Shown here: positions 18,798-28,869 of the stretch, in pieces
Layout: every line of letters begins with the position of its first letter
Position numbering within the stretch: the first letter of the stretch is position 1
Assembly (NCBI RefSeq): GCF_024346715.1
Contig: NZ_AP024852.1
Location: 2,852,001-2,916,000 of the forward strand
DNA length: 64,000 nt
Direction: 5' to 3'
DNA from: Photobacterium swingsii
Lineage (GTDB): Bacteria; Pseudomonadota; Gammaproteobacteria; Enterobacterales; Vibrionaceae
The notes under the pieces: generated by a model
Databases searched by the model: none
What the model was told of the DNA's origin: nothing
Seen by the model: the letters and a program-made list of their open reading frames with translations, nothing else
Position numbers and translations under genes: made by a program

Positions 18798-21287
18798 TTA
18801 CGCTACTTTTGTAATTTTGATTGGACACTTCTTGAAGTCTGTCTGTTTAGACAGTGGATCCGTCGCATCCAGAATCAACTTGTTAACCAAAATACGCGCA
18901 TCAAAGAACGGTACGAAAACCAAGCCAACAGGCGGACGGTTACGACCTCGCGTTTCAACGCGACAGCGTACTTCACCACGACGAGAAGCTAGATTCACTT
19001 CATCACCGCGACGCAGACCACGTGCTTGCGCATCATCAGGGTGGATGTAACACACAGCATCCGGTACTGCTTTATATAGCTCAGGAACACGACGTGTCAT
19101 CGTACCTGTATGCCAATGCTCTAGAACACGGCCTGTACATAGCCACATGTCGTATTCTTTATCTGGCATTTCTGGCGCAGGCTCAAACGGTGCAAAGATA
19201 ATATTTGCCTTACCATCACCGTGGCCATAGAAACGGAAGCCTTCACCCGCAGGGACATATGGATCTGACCCTTCAGCGAAACGCCATTTTGTTTCTTTGC
19301 CATTCACAACCGGCCAACGTAGACCACGTACTTGGTGGTAAACATCGTATGGTGCTAAATCGTGTCCATGGTCACGACCAAACATTGCGTACTCTTCAAA
19401 CAGACCTTTCTGTAAGTAGAAGCCTTGTGCTTTTGCATCATCGTTCAGCTCTTGCGCTTCAGATAGCGGGAACTTATCAACTTGGCCATTACGGAATAGT
19501 ACTTCGTACATGGTTTTGCCACGGTATTCAGGTTTCTGAGCAAGTAACTCTTCACCCCATACTTCTTCAATTTTGAAGCGTTTAGAGAATTCCATTAGCT
19601 GCCAAAGGTCAGATTTCGCATCACCTTGAGCTTCAACTTGTTGGTACCATGCTTGTGTACGACGCTCTGCGTTACCGTAAGCACCTTCTTTCTCTACCCA
19701 CATTGCAGTTGGCAAAATAAGGTCAGCTGCTTGAGCTGTTGCCGTTGGGTATGGGTCTGAACATACGATAAAGTTCTCAGGGTTACGGTAACCCGGTAGA
19801 CGCTCTTCGTTAATGTTTGGACCTGCTTGCATGTTGTTATTACACATTACCCAGTAAGCGTTTAGCTTGCCGTCTTTTAGCATGCGATCTTGTAAGACAG
19901 CATGGTAGCCAGGTTTTGGTGGGATAGTACCTTCAGGTAGCTTCCAAATACCTTCTGCAATCGCACGGTGCTTAGGATTCGCAACTACCATATCTGCAGG
20001 TAAACGGTGTGAGAAAGTACCTACTTCACGTGCGGTACCACACGCCGATGGTTGACCTGTTAGTGAGAACGGGCTGTTACCTGGAGTAGAAATTTTGCCT
20101 GTTAGTAGGTGAATGTTGTACACCAGGCTATTCATCCATACGCCACGCGTATGTTGGTTCATACCCATAGTCCAAAGTGACATGACTTTGGTATTTGGAT
20201 CAGCGTATTGCTTCGCCATCTCAAGCAGTTTCTCTTCCGAAACGCCCGACATTTTCGATGCTTTTTCTAAGGTGTACTCGGCAACAGATGCTTTGTACTC
20301 TTCGAAATTCATCGCGTGCATTTTGCCCGAGTTTGCATGTGCCGCTTTTTGTTGCAACGGATGCTCATCACGCAAGCCATAACCAATATCGGTTTCTGCA
20401 CGTTTGAAGTTAGTGTGCTTGTTAACGAAATCCCAGTTAACCGCATCGTTTTGAATGATGTAGTTGGCAATGAAGTTCGCAATCGCAAGGTCTGTTTGTG
20501 GTTCGAAGATCATACCGTTATCAGCCAACTCAAATGAGCGGTGATAGTAAGTAGAAAGCACGTTTACTTTAACATGTGGGTGACTCAAACGACGGTCAGT
20601 AATACGTGTCCACAGAACAGGGTGCATCTCAGCCATGTTTGAACCCCACAGAACAAATGCGTCTGCGTTTTCAAAATCATCGTAACAACCCATAGGCTCA
20701 TCGATACCGAAAGTACGCATAAACGCACCTACAGCCGATGCCATACAGTGACGCGCATTCGGGTCGATGTTGTTAGAACGGAAACCTGCTTTCATCATTT
20801 TTGATGCAGCGTAACCTTCCATTACTGTCCATTGACCTGAACCGAACATACCCACACTTGTTGGGCCTTTTTCTTTCAGGGCGTCTTTCCACTTCTCAGC
20901 CATGATGTCGAACGCTTGATCCCAAGAGATCGGCGCAAAGTCACCATTCTTATCAAACTTACCATCTGTCATACGCAGCATTGGGGTTTGCAGGCGATCT
21001 TTACCGTACATGATCTTAGATAGGAAGTAGCCTTTGATACAGTTCAAGCCCTTGTTTACTGGCGCTTCAGGATCACCTTGTGTTGCCACAACACGACCAT
21101 TCTGCGTACCGACAAGTACTGAACAACCTGTACCACAAAAACGACAAGGTGCCTTGTCCCACTTAATTTTAGTTTGGTCAGAGCTAACGATTAGGTTAGT
21201 TGCTGACGCAGGCAGGGTAATACCCGCAACAGCAGCGGCTGATGCTGCCGCGTTTGCTTTCACAAACGCACGTCGTGTCATTTTCAT
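18798..21287 (-). CDS. napA: Periplasmic nitrate reductase catalytic subunit NapA
   Basis: 829 aa molybdoenzyme reducing nitrate to nitrite. Twin-arginine signal [11 protein letters not shown], a 4Fe-4S motif beginning [10 protein letters not shown] with the fourth Cys in NCIKGYF, and the molybdenum-ligating cysteine in [12 protein letters not shown]-terminal molydopterin-binding domain ([16 protein letters not shown]). Its ATG overlaps the napD stop (ATGA), so the two are translationally coupled. Confidence 0.97.
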   Translation of the reverse strand: MKMTRRAFVKANAAASAAAVAGITLPASATNLIVSSDQTKIKWDKAPCRFCGTGCSVLVGTQNGRVVATQGDPEAPVNKGLNCIKGYFLSKIMYGKDRLQTPMLRMTDGKFDKNGDFAPISWDQAFDIMAEKWKDALKEKGPTSVGMFGSGQWTVMEGYAASKMMKAGFRSNNIDPNARHCMASAVGAFMRTFGIDEPMGCYDDFENADAFVLWGSNMAEMHPVLWTRITDRRLSHPHVKVNVLSTYYHRSFELADNGMIFEPQTDLAIANFIANYIIQNDAVNWDFVNKHTNFKRAETDIGYGLRDEHPLQQKAAHANSGKMHAMNFEEYKASVAEYTLEKASKMSGVSEEKLLEMAKQYADPNTKVMSLWTMGMNQHTRGVWMNSLVYNIHLLTGKISTPGNSPFSLTGQPSACGTAREVGTFSHRLPADMVVANPKHRAIAEGIWKLPEGTIPPKPGYHAVLQDRMLKDGKLNAYWVMCNNNMQAGPNINEERLPGYRNPENFIVCSDPYPTATAQAADLILPTAMWVEKEGAYGNAERRTQAWYQQVEAQGDAKSDLWQLMEFSKRFKIEEVWGEELLAQKPEYRGKTMYEVLFRNGQVDKFPLSEAQELNDDAKAQGFYLQKGLFEEYAMFGRDHGHDLAPYDVYHQVRGLRWPVVNGKETKWRFAEGSDPYVPAGEGFRFYGHGDGKANIIFAPFEPAPEMPDKEYDMWLCTGRVLEHWHTGTMTRRVPELYKAVPDAVCYIHPDDAQARGLRRGDEVNLASRRGEVRCRVETRGRNRPPVGLVFVPFFDARILVNKLILDATDPLSKQTDFKKCPIKITKVA

Positions 21288-21556
21288 GAGTCGTCCTCAG
21301 ATTGCGAATCGAAGTGTTCAATTTGGTGATACACTAAAAAAGTGATTAATACGTTTTCTAAGTTATTGATTTTATCTATTGTTTCCGTCACGTAGCCCTG
21401 ATTTTCCGTTTCAAGTACTACAATGATTTTTCCCTCTTCACTCTCGCCGTGTATTTCTGTGTTTGGCATGTCTAAGATCTGAGCTTTAACGCTTGCTAGG
21501 GACTCAGGCTTAACATGCACCACAAGGCTAGAGATATGTACTTCATCCAGCGCCAT
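21284..21556 (-). CDS. napD: NapD, chaperone for the NapA Tat signal
   Basis: 90 aa ferredoxin-like fold protein ([22 protein letters not shown]) that binds the NapA twin-arginine signal peptide and controls its export. Located between napF and napA as usual; overlaps napA by 4 nt. Confidence 0.9.
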   Translation of the reverse strand: MALDEVHISSLVVHVKPESLASVKAQILDMPNTEIHGESEEGKIIVVLETENQGYVTETIDKINNLENVLITFLVYHQIEHFDSQSEDDS

Positions 21557-21559
21557 ATG

Positions 21560-22051
21560 CTATTTCTCTTCTTGTTGGCTGGTCACCATGGTTATGGCTG
21601 ACGTTGGGCAAGTAGCAACACATGCCCCACAACCATTACAGATATCCAATTCAAAAGCAGGCTGCGCGACACCACCTGCCTGTAACTTAAATCGAATGGC
21701 TTGTACTTCACACATGTCACCGCAACTGCGGCACTCAACATTGTTTTGAGCTAAACATTGTTGATTTACCTGTGCTTTTACATCCCACGCTGATTCCGTT
21801 GTAGGGCGGAATAACGACTCAGGACATGCTTGCGCACACAAAGTGCAGAAGGTACATTCACCACGATTAAAATCGACGGTAGGAAAACCACCATCGCCTT
21901 TTACAATAATTTCGGTTTCACAGGCTGAAAGACATTTGTTGCATCGTGTGCAGTTATCTACGAAAGTGTCCTCGTCAACAATCCAAGGCATCCTTGGTAG
22001 TGCTGGGGTACGACGCCGAGATAATAAGTTTCGCCGTCCACGATCAAACAT
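21560..22051 (-). CDS. napF: Ferredoxin-type protein NapF
   Basis: 163 aa from ATG at 22051; GAGGTAG stands upstream at suitable distance. Multiple 4Fe-4S clusters: CTRCNKCLSACE, CTFCTLCAQACP, and CNGCGACVATCP, plus additional cysteines (CRSCGDMC). NapF is a cytoplasmic accessory thought to act in NapA maturation. First gene of napFDABC; no napG/H are present. Confidence 0.93.
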   Translation of the reverse strand: MFDRGRRNLLSRRRTPALPRMPWIVDEDTFVDNCTRCNKCLSACETEIIVKGDGGFPTVDFNRGECTFCTLCAQACPESLFRPTTESAWDVKAQVNQQCLAQNNVECRSCGDMCEVQAIRFKLQAGGVAQPAFELDICNGCGACVATCPTSAITMVTSQQEEK

Positions 22052-22209
22052 CAATTGCTACCTCAAATACGCACTTATGAAATAAGATGAACAGATATTG
22101 GCTGGCAATAATCAATAGGTGTATTAAAAGGTATTAATGCCCTTAGATACTGTTCATAATTGCTCATTATTCTTCACGGCAAGTTTAGAACTCTTAATAA
22201 ATGCTTAAA

Positions 22210-22225
22210 TACCCAGTTAGGGTTA
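22210..22225. promoter_or_regulatory. NarP/NarL 7-2-7 site
   Basis: TACCCAG-TT-AGGGTTA, a close match to the inverted-heptamer consensus bound by NarP. It lies 159 bp upstream of napF and 145 bp upstream of narQ, between the divergent operons. Confidence 0.65.
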
Positions 22226-22239
22226 ATTAACTGTTTTAT

Positions 22240-22253
22240 TTGTTTTGGATCAA
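22240..22253. promoter_or_regulatory. FNR-like site
   Basis: TTGTT-TTGG-ATCAA, one mismatch from TTGAT-N4-ATCAA, centred 29 bp from the NarP-like site. In E. coli napF the FNR site is likewise the more distal of the pair. Suggests anaerobic activation of nap. Confidence 0.6.
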
Positions 22254-22370
22254 TAAACTGAAATGACAACCCTCACACTATTTAGCTTACAATTGCATTA
22301 ACGAACGCATTGTCGATTTTTCGACCAGCCATCAATCACTACTAAAAAGAATAGAACATAAGGATGCTGC

Positions 22371-24062
22371 GTGCAGAATAGGCCACAAAAGCCCGTCACA
22401 ACCACCATTGCTCGTGCCATGTTGGCCATATTGCTACTCTCGATTGCCACCACCAGCTTTGCTTTACTCACCCTTGCATCGAGTTTGAATGATGCCGAGG
22501 CCATCAACGTCTCTGGTTCACTGCGGATGCAAAGCTATCGATTGGCATACGATATCCAAGCTGAATCCCCACTTTTCGATGATCACCTTGACCAATTTGA
22601 GCAATCGTTATTTTCACCTTCCATGGCCGCCCTTGAGCATTGGACTGTGCCCGCCGATATTCAGCGCCACTACTACAACCTTATTGATCGCTGGGAGAGC
22701 CTAAACCCATCACTGGCCACCGAAAATGAGATGCGCTTCGTGCATGAAGTCGCAACCTTTGTCGATAACATTGATAGATTCGTGTTTGAGTTACAGGAAT
22801 TTTCAGTCATAAAACTGCAAATATTATCGATAACAGGTGGGGTTGGCCTGAGCCTGATTTTGGTGATAGCACTTTTTACCATTCACTTTACCCAGCGTAA
22901 AATCGTCAGCCCACTGAACCAGTTAGTTGCTGCGAGCCAGCAAGTACAAAGTGGTAATTTCGATGTAAAGATCGAAGTGAAGAGTGATAACGAACTTGGC
23001 ATTTTAGCGGAAACTTTCTCGAAAATGGCTGCAGAGTTAGGCAAACATTACCGTAATTTAGAACAGTCGGTGAATGAAAAAACACGCCGATTACGTCACG
23101 CAAATGAATCATTACAAGTGCTATATAATTGCTCCCAAGAGCTATCAGTTACACGTCTAACCACTCAGAACTTTAAGAACATGCTCGACACGCTGGTTGA
23201 GATAGAAGGGTTAACGGCAGTCACATTAACGATTGATGAAAGTAATGGTGCTGAAACCGTCATAAAAGCAGGCATAGCCACAGAGCGGCACTGGCATCAC
23301 CGCGATCTGATGCTTGATGGTCAAATTTTGGGACAGCTGTCTTGGCAAGAAACATTACCCTGTCCTGATCATGCATTAATTGATAACGTCTCTCGGCTAT
23401 TAGGGCGAGGTATTTACTATAACCGCGCTCAAAAGCAGGCAGATCAATTACTATTAATGGAAGAACGTGCCACCATAGCACGTGAGCTTCATGATTCGCT
23501 GGCGCAGTCACTGTCTTATCTGAAAATTCAGGTCACATTATTAAAGCGTCAGCTAGCAAAGCAAGAGCATGAGCACGCGGAGCAGATTATTGCGGAAATA
23601 GATAACGGCTTATCTGGCGCATACACCCAGTTACGCGAACTATTAAGCACTTTCCGCTTAACCATCAAAGAAGCTAACTTTGGTGAAGCTCTGGTTGAAA
23701 TGATGAAGCCGCTAGATGAGCAAAGCGATGCCATGATCATCGTCGATAACCAATTATCGTCGCTTAATCTTGATGCGCACCGCCAAGTACACTTATTACA
23801 GTTGATCCGGGAAGCCACACTGAATGCCATCAAACACGCGCAAGCTGATGAAATCATCATTACTTGCCAACAACAAGATGAACAGGTCAACATTACGATC
23901 TGTGATGATGGCTTAGGCTTCGATCAAAGTAATGAAAAACTCAACCATTACGGATTGGCTATTATGGCTGAACGGGCTGATCGCTTAAATGGTAAAGTAA
24001 CAATAACCTCAGAGCCAGAGCAAGGTTGCTGCGTTACACTCAGTTTCTTGCTAACGCCATAA
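22371..24062 (+). CDS. narQ: Nitrate/nitrite sensor histidine kinase NarQ
   Basis: 563 aa with a GTG start and AAGGA 7 nt before it. First membrane helix (about 14-36), then the nitrate-binding P-box EAINVSGSLRMQSYRL (43-58, with Arg52), second helix (about 143-165), HAMP, a linker/GAF-like central region, a HisKA_3 phosphoacceptor in ARELHDSLAQSL (His374), and the HATPase domain (LIREATLNAIKHA; DDGLGF). Only one sensor of the NarX/NarQ type is seen. Followed 10 bp later by narP. Confidence 0.93.
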   Translation: MQNRPQKPVTTTIARAMLAILLLSIATTSFALLTLASSLNDAEAINVSGSLRMQSYRLAYDIQAESPLFDDHLDQFEQSLFSPSMAALEHWTVPADIQRHYYNLIDRWESLNPSLATENEMRFVHEVATFVDNIDRFVFELQEFSVIKLQILSITGGVGLSLILVIALFTIHFTQRKIVSPLNQLVAASQQVQSGNFDVKIEVKSDNELGILAETFSKMAAELGKHYRNLEQSVNEKTRRLRHANESLQVLYNCSQELSVTRLTTQNFKNMLDTLVEIEGLTAVTLTIDESNGAETVIKAGIATERHWHHRDLMLDGQILGQLSWQETLPCPDHALIDNVSRLLGRGIYYNRAQKQADQLLLMEERATIARELHDSLAQSLSYLKIQVTLLKRQLAKQEHEHAEQIIAEIDNGLSGAYTQLRELLSTFRLTIKEANFGEALVEMMKPLDEQSDAMIIVDNQLSSLNLDAHRQVHLLQLIREATLNAIKHAQADEIIITCQQQDEQVNITICDDGLGFDQSNEKLNHYGLAIMAERADRLNGKVTITSEPEQGCCVTLSFLLTP

Positions 24063-24072
24063 GGATAATAAA

Positions 24073-24699
24073 ATGACGTGTTGGAAAGTAATGATTGTCG
24101 ATGACCACCCGCTAATGCGTCGTGGTATTGGCCAATTACTCAGTTTTGAACCAGATTTTGAATTAGTTGCAGAGGCAAGTAATGGGGCAGATGCTGTTGG
24201 TATTGCCCATGAAAAAGAGCCGGATCTGATCCTATTAGATCTCAATATGAAAGGGATGTCAGGATTAGATACCTTAAACACTATGCGTGCAGAAGGTATC
24301 GAAAGTAGCATAGTCGTACTCACCGTTTCAGATAGCCGCAACGATGTAAAAACACTGATCCAAGCAGGCGCGGATGGTTACTTACTTAAGGATACTGAGC
24401 CTGATGAACTCGTACGCTTATTAAAAGAAGCCATGTGTGGTGGTAAGGCCTACAGCAGTTTAGTTAAAGAGTACCTAACCGATAATGTAGAGCAAGATTG
24501 CTTACTCAACAGTTTGACTGATCGTGAAACACAAATTTTGCAAGAAGTTGCTAAAGGTCACCGTAACAAGCAAATAGCAGATACTCTCTTTATTTCAGAA
24601 GCAACTGTTAAAGTACACATGAAAAGCTTGCTAAAGAAACTGCAGGTAAAATCACGTACTGCTGCAACCGTGCTCTACCTAGAATCACAGGGCCTATAA
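24073..24699 (+). CDS. narP: Nitrate response regulator NarP
   Basis: 208 aa. Receiver domain with the acidic pair in IVDDHPLMRRG and phosphoacceptor Asp in LILLDLNMKGMSG, then a LuxR/FixJ-type HTH (LTDRETQILQEVAKGHRNKQI, SEATVKVHMKSLLKKL). Partner of NarQ and probable binder of the 7-2-7 site upstream of napF. Its stop codon directly abuts the ATG of the next gene. Confidence 0.93.
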   Translation: MTCWKVMIVDDHPLMRRGIGQLLSFEPDFELVAEASNGADAVGIAHEKEPDLILLDLNMKGMSGLDTLNTMRAEGIESSIVVLTVSDSRNDVKTLIQAGADGYLLKDTEPDELVRLLKEAMCGGKAYSSLVKEYLTDNVEQDCLLNSLTDRETQILQEVAKGHRNKQIADTLFISEATVKVHMKSLLKKLQVKSRTAATVLYLESQGL

Positions 24700-25035
24700 A
24701 TGAAGCAATACCTTGCACTTGGCGTTGCACTATTAGCTTTAAGTGGTTGTACTACAAGCTCGATAACAGAAAAAGGTGAACAAGTAGATATTGTTTGGAA
24801 TGTGGAAACCACCAGCAAACAATGCCAACTCAAGTCCACCTTTGTTGGCTCTGAAGGAGCATGGTATAACTTTTGGCTAATATCAAACCGCTCACTTACC
24901 GTGGGTGCACTGAACCAGCTACGCAACCAAGCCGCTGAGGTAGGTGCTAATACTCTGTTACTGGGTGCCCCGTTGCCGTATGTCTCTTCGGTTACTTATG
25001 TGGGAAATGCCTATGATTGCCCACCACCCGAATAG
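24700..25035 (+). CDS. DUF4156 lipoprotein
   Basis: 111 aa. Lipobox LLALSGCTTS (Cys at about 17). Matches DUF4156/YjeI-type small lipoproteins by the ALNQLRNQAAEVGANTLLL block. Function unknown. Start immediately follows the narP stop, so it is co-transcribed and probably translationally coupled to narP, although no functional link to nitrate is known. Confidence 0.75.
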   Translation: MKQYLALGVALLALSGCTTSSITEKGEQVDIVWNVETTSKQCQLKSTFVGSEGAWYNFWLISNRSLTVGALNQLRNQAAEVGANTLLLGAPLPYVSSVTYVGNAYDCPPPE

Positions 25036-25075
25036 AATACGTTAGCGTCACAACAAGACTTCATCAGTACAAAAT

Positions 25076-25104
25076 AAAAAACCGCCCAAAGGCGGTTTTC
25101 TTTT
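25076..25104. terminator. Terminator after narQP-DUF4156
   Basis: ACCGCC / GGCGGT stem with CAAA loop, flanked by A5 and TTTTCTTTT; also downstream of the convergent HTH gene. Confidence 0.88.
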
Positions 25105-25122
25105 AATTACACATTTTTATCG

Positions 25123-25401
25123 CTAAGCCAATGCGCTGATTAAATCGTTTTCACGATCTTCAACCCACGCAGGATCAAACGGCCCCCAGTCACTTAATTT
25201 ATAGTAACCGTCGTTATGACGTTTACCATCTTGAATAAAGGTTAATTCAAAACCTAGCCCTGGTAATGCCTTTAATACATCTTGAATCGTTCGACGGGGC
25301 CAGCCCGTTTTTTCGATTAACTTAGGCACATTAGGACGTTCAATGTGTTCAACTAACAATGCCAAATAAAGGCGGCGTGCAAATACTGGATTCAATTCCA
25401 T
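25123..25401 (-). CDS. Small winged-helix protein
   Basis: 92 aa from ATG at 25401 (MELNPVFARRLYLALLVEHI), preferred because GGAGG precedes it by 6 nt; upstream ATGs at 25422 and 25434 lack such a site. The helix-turn-helix RPNVPKLIEKTGWPRRTIQDVLKAL resembles FaeA/winged-helix DNA-binding domains, with a short beta wing (FELTFIQDGKRHNDGYYKL). Probably a small transcriptional regulator; target unknown. Confidence 0.7.
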   Translation of the reverse strand: MELNPVFARRLYLALLVEHIERPNVPKLIEKTGWPRRTIQDVLKALPGLGFELTFIQDGKRHNDGYYKLSDWGPFDPAWVEDRENDLISALA

Positions 25402-25848
25402 TGAGACCTCCACAATACTCATTTGAGTAATCATCTGAAGCGAACGTCGCTAAACATGGTCACAAATAACTACTCAAATAGGTATATCCTTGGCAGACAC
25501 CTTGAATGAACAAGGCGCACTCATTATTGCGACAATCACAAATAACATGTTGAGTTCGATCAATATGCGTGTCTGTTTACCGTATATTCCATTCTATAAA
25601 TGGGCATCCATCACACTTTGGTGGCATTTTTCTGCAACCACTTTAAACTCTGACAAGTAAGCATTTACTCACAGCAGCAATAAATTGCTCACTTCGCAAG
25701 CAATACCGACACAATTTAATGCTAACCCTCTGCCACAACAGCACTTTCAAGTCGCTTGATTTGCCACTTATTATTGCTTCATTCTATTTTCAAAATAAAT
25801 TAAACATCTACACTGACAATATTCCCTTCACATACAAGGACACATCCT
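25402..25848. other. Intergenic region, 447 bp
   Basis: Divergent spacer between the winged-helix gene and the MAPEG gene. AT-rich; I see no convincing small ORF, tRNA or hairpin in it. Confidence 0.4.
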
Positions 25849-26241
25849 ATGACCCCGGCTTTTTGGAGCATTCTGATCCTAATAATTGTTAATTACGCTC
25901 TAGCGGGACTCGGAAGCTGGCTCACCAAACGCTCAACAGGCCATTTCGACATTAACCACCCGAGAGTACAAGAACGTGAACTCACGGGTACAGTTGCCCG
26001 TGTCAAAGCTTCTCAAGCTAATGGCTGGGAAGCGATTCTCGTATTTGCTATTTGTGTCTTCATCGCCCATTTAGCCGGTGTACCAGCGCATCAATCCGCC
26101 CTTCCCGCCTATTTATTCGTGGTTTCACGGGCGCTATATATCTTGTGCTACATCTTTAAGCTCAGCCCTTGGCGCACCATCGTTTTTACACTAGGCGTCG
26201 TAGCTTGCGGCTGGTTAATTAAAATGGCCGTAATGGTGTGA
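25849..26241 (+). CDS. MAPEG-family membrane protein
   Basis: 130 aa with four hydrophobic helices. The segment RVKASQANGWEAILVFAICVFIAHLAG is the MAPEG signature (Arg/Asn/Glu of the glutathione site). Bacterial MAPEG proteins resemble microsomal glutathione transferases; the actual substrate is unknown. AAGGAC ribosome site 10 nt upstream. Confidence 0.8.
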   Translation: MTPAFWSILILIIVNYALAGLGSWLTKRSTGHFDINHPRVQERELTGTVARVKASQANGWEAILVFAICVFIAHLAGVPAHQSALPAYLFVVSRALYILCYIFKLSPWRTIVFTLGVVACGWLIKMAVMV

Positions 26242-26351
26242 CACACTAAGACGTAATCAGTCCCTCTCCTAATATTGCACCTAGGTCACATTCTGGTTAT
26301 AAAGGAGAGCTATACCTCATTTTAATAACTCATTAGGTAAGTCGGCTCACA

Positions 26352-26717
26352 ATGAAAACAACTGCATACGGCATCAAAAACTGCGACACCATCAAAAAAA
26401 TGAAAAAGTGGTTTGAAGCTGAAAATATCGAATATCAATTTCACGATTACCGTGTCGATGGCTTAGATATCGACATGCTAACGGCATTTGAAGCGGCATT
26501 AGGCTGGGAAGCAATGGTAAACAAACGCGGCACAACGTACCGTCAGCTCAGCGATGAGCAAAAAGAAGGTCTAAACCGTGACACAGCAATCAACTTAATG
26601 CTGGAGTTCCCAGCAATGATCAAGCGTCCACTGCTTGTTCACAACGAAAGCCATCACCTCGGCTTTAAACCTGCGCAATATCAAGAGATCTTTGCATCTC
26701 AAGTTGCAGAAAAATAA
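26352..26717 (+). CDS. ArsC/Spx-family protein YffB
   Basis: 121 aa thioredoxin-like ArsC/Spx fold. The single active-site cysteine is in [16 protein letters not shown], followed by the RGTTYRQL and IKRPLLV blocks of YffB. YffB is reported to bind glutathione and is not a proven arsenate reductase. Usually found directly before dapE, as here (14 bp). Confidence 0.88.
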   Translation: MKTTAYGIKNCDTIKKMKKWFEAENIEYQFHDYRVDGLDIDMLTAFEAALGWEAMVNKRGTTYRQLSDEQKEGLNRDTAINLMLEFPAMIKRPLLVHNESHHLGFKPAQYQEIFASQVAEK

Positions 26718-26731
26718 GGAAGGATACAAGG

Positions 26732-27862
26732 ATGTCAGAAAGCCCGGTAATTGCACTGGCTAAAGATTTTATTAGCCGCCAATCTGTCACGCCTGAGGAT
26801 GCAGGCTGCCAAGACGTTATGATTGCGCGCCTTGAAAAGATCGGCTTCACCATAGAAACCATGGTGTTTGAAGATACAACCAACCTGTGGGCTCGACGTG
26901 GCAGTGAGGCACCATTGTTTGTGTTTGCAGGCCATACCGATGTGGTCCCTTCAGGCAATGTGGCGCAATGGCATACCCCACCATTTGAGCCGACCATTAT
27001 CGATGGTTACTTACACGGTCGTGGTGCTGCTGACATGAAAGGCTCACTGGCATGCATGATTGTTGCTATTGAACGTTTCATCGCTGAAAACCCTGACCAT
27101 ACAGGCTCAATCGCCTTATTGATCACGTCAGATGAAGAAGGGCCATTCATTAACGGAACAACCCGTGTGATTGACACCCTAGAAGCACGTAACGAAAAGA
27201 TCGATATGTGTATTGTAGGTGAGCCCTCTAGCACCCATGAAGTCGGTGATGTGGTGAAAAATGGCCGTCGCGGTTCAATAACCGGCGATGTCACCATTAA
27301 AGGAACGCAAGGGCACGTTGCTTATCCGCACTTGGCTGATAACCCTGTTCACCGCGCTATGCCTGCACTAGCAGAGTTAGCTGCGACGACCTGGGATAAT
27401 GGTAACGACTACTTCCCACCAACCAGTTTTCAGATTGCTAACCTTGCGGCAGGTACAGGGGCATCTAATGTGATCCCTGGGGAGTTTAATGTACAGTTCA
27501 ACTTCCGCTTTAGCACCGAACTCACAGATGAAGACATCAAACGCAAGGTCCACTCGGTACTGGACGCGCACGGTTTAGATTACGACCTAAAATGGACCTT
27601 AAGTGGCCAGCCTTTCTTAACCGATCATGGCACCCTGCTCGATGCAGTGGTGACAGCGATTGAAACGGTTAATCATAAACGCCCTGAACTACTCACCACA
27701 GGTGGCACGTCTGACGGGCGTTTTATTGCCCGTACGGGGGCGCAAGTTGTAGAACTTGGCCCTGTGAATGCCACCATTCATAAAGTTAATGAGTGCGTAA
27801 AAGTCGCTGACCTTGAGAAGCTGACTGATATGTACCAAAAAGTATTGGAAAATGCGCTCTAA
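26732..27862 (+). CDS. dapE: Succinyl-diaminopimelate desuccinylase
   Basis: 376 aa M20 metallopeptidase-fold enzyme of lysine and diaminopimelate synthesis. Two-zinc site residues lie in [30 protein letters not shown] and near the end in ATIHKVNE. Forms an operon with the upstream YffB gene and the M15 peptidase gene, overlapping the latter's start (TAATG). Confidence 0.96.
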   Translation: MSESPVIALAKDFISRQSVTPEDAGCQDVMIARLEKIGFTIETMVFEDTTNLWARRGSEAPLFVFAGHTDVVPSGNVAQWHTPPFEPTIIDGYLHGRGAADMKGSLACMIVAIERFIAENPDHTGSIALLITSDEEGPFINGTTRVIDTLEARNEKIDMCIVGEPSSTHEVGDVVKNGRRGSITGDVTIKGTQGHVAYPHLADNPVHRAMPALAELAATTWDNGNDYFPPTSFQIANLAAGTGASNVIPGEFNVQFNFRFSTELTDEDIKRKVHSVLDAHGLDYDLKWTLSGQPFLTDHGTLLDAVVTAIETVNHKRPELLTTGGTSDGRFIARTGAQVVELGPVNATIHKVNECVKVADLEKLTDMYQKVLENAL

Positions 27863-28557
27863 TGGCGACCTCTCCATTTGCCCATCGCATTAGCGATGGG
27901 CTACTAACAGGCCAATCAAGCGATCACCTTGTTAGCCATCAGCAACACTTTATTCATCAGGGCATTGAGCCAGACTTTCTAGCAATGCAACAAGCCGCTA
28001 AAACTGCAGGCTTTGAGCTATGCCTAGCCAGTGGCTTTCGGTCATTCGAACGCCAACAAATGATTTGGGACAATAAGTTCAATGGACTACGTCCTATTCT
28101 AGATCACAACAGTCAGCCATTAGATCCTGCGCTTTTGTCTGATAAAGAAAAGATCATCGCGATCCTACGTTGGTCGGCCCTACCCGGTGCCAGTCGACAC
28201 CACTGGGGAACAGATATCGACATCTACGCCCGTAATTGCCTTCCTTCTGGTGTTCAACTCCAGTTAGAGCCGTGGGAATATCAAGCGGGGGGGCATCAAG
28301 CTGAGTTTGCTCAATGGCTCGCTGAAAATATGAGAAAATATGGCTTTTATTTGCCGTATCGAGACGATCTTGGCGGCGTCTCTGCTGAACCTTGGCATCT
28401 GAGTTATCATGCAATCAGCCAATCCTTGCTAGAGCACTTCACACCAGAGTTGCTTCATCGCACAATTAGTCACAGTCAGGTCGCAGGAAAGTCGCAGATC
28501 TTAGCAAACCTTGATAATCTTTATAGCAGGTTCATTATTAATATTTGTGAGGTCTAA
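27862..28557 (+). CDS. M15-family D-Ala-D-Ala carboxypeptidase-like protein
   Basis: 231 aa VanY/M15B zinc peptidase. Zinc ligands lie in SRHHWGTDIDIY (SxHxxGxxxD) and EPWHLSY. No signal peptide or membrane anchor is evident, so it may be cytoplasmic or exported by another route. Inferred to trim peptidoglycan stem peptides; its coupling to dapE (1-nt overlap) fits a cell-wall theme. Confidence 0.82.
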   Translation: MATSPFAHRISDGLLTGQSSDHLVSHQQHFIHQGIEPDFLAMQQAAKTAGFELCLASGFRSFERQQMIWDNKFNGLRPILDHNSQPLDPALLSDKEKIIAILRWSALPGASRHHWGTDIDIYARNCLPSGVQLQLEPWEYQAGGHQAEFAQWLAENMRKYGFYLPYRDDLGGVSAEPWHLSYHAISQSLLEHFTPELLHRTISHSQVAGKSQILANLDNLYSRFIINICEV

Positions 28558-28770
28558 ATGGAATGGTTACTCAATCCGTGGGTGATCACAGCGATCATAT
28601 TAAGCGTTGTTGTCAGTAATATTATGGCCTTGAAGTACACGGCTAACATGAAGTTCGGCGATAAAGATAAGATTAAGTATTTAAAAGAAAAACACGATAG
28701 AGAGCAAGCACGACTGGCCGAAGAAGAAAAAGCTAAGCAAGCCAACGACAGCTCACTATCCGATAAATAG
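28558..28770 (+). CDS. DUF2897 small membrane protein
   Basis: 70 aa. One N-terminal membrane helix (WVITAIILSVVVSNIMALKY) and a charged C-terminal helix. Matches DUF2897, a short family of Vibrionaceae and relatives. The ATG follows the M15 gene's stop directly, so it is the last gene of the dapE operon. Function unknown. Confidence 0.75.
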   Translation: MEWLLNPWVITAIILSVVVSNIMALKYTANMKFGDKDKIKYLKEKHDREQARLAEEEKAKQANDSSLSDK

Positions 28771-28826
28771 TTTGATTGTGAAGTAACACTATTAAGCGTT
28801 ATTCATATTCTAGGCTATCAGCCATT

Positions 28827-28854
28827 AAAAAAGGTTGCCGAGGCAACCTTTTTT
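28827..28854. terminator. Bidirectional terminator between DUF2897 and proA
   Basis: AAAAAAGGTTGC / GCAACCTTTTTT with a CGAG loop; serves both convergent transcripts. Confidence 0.92.
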
Positions 28855-28869
28855 GTCATCACATGCTGA

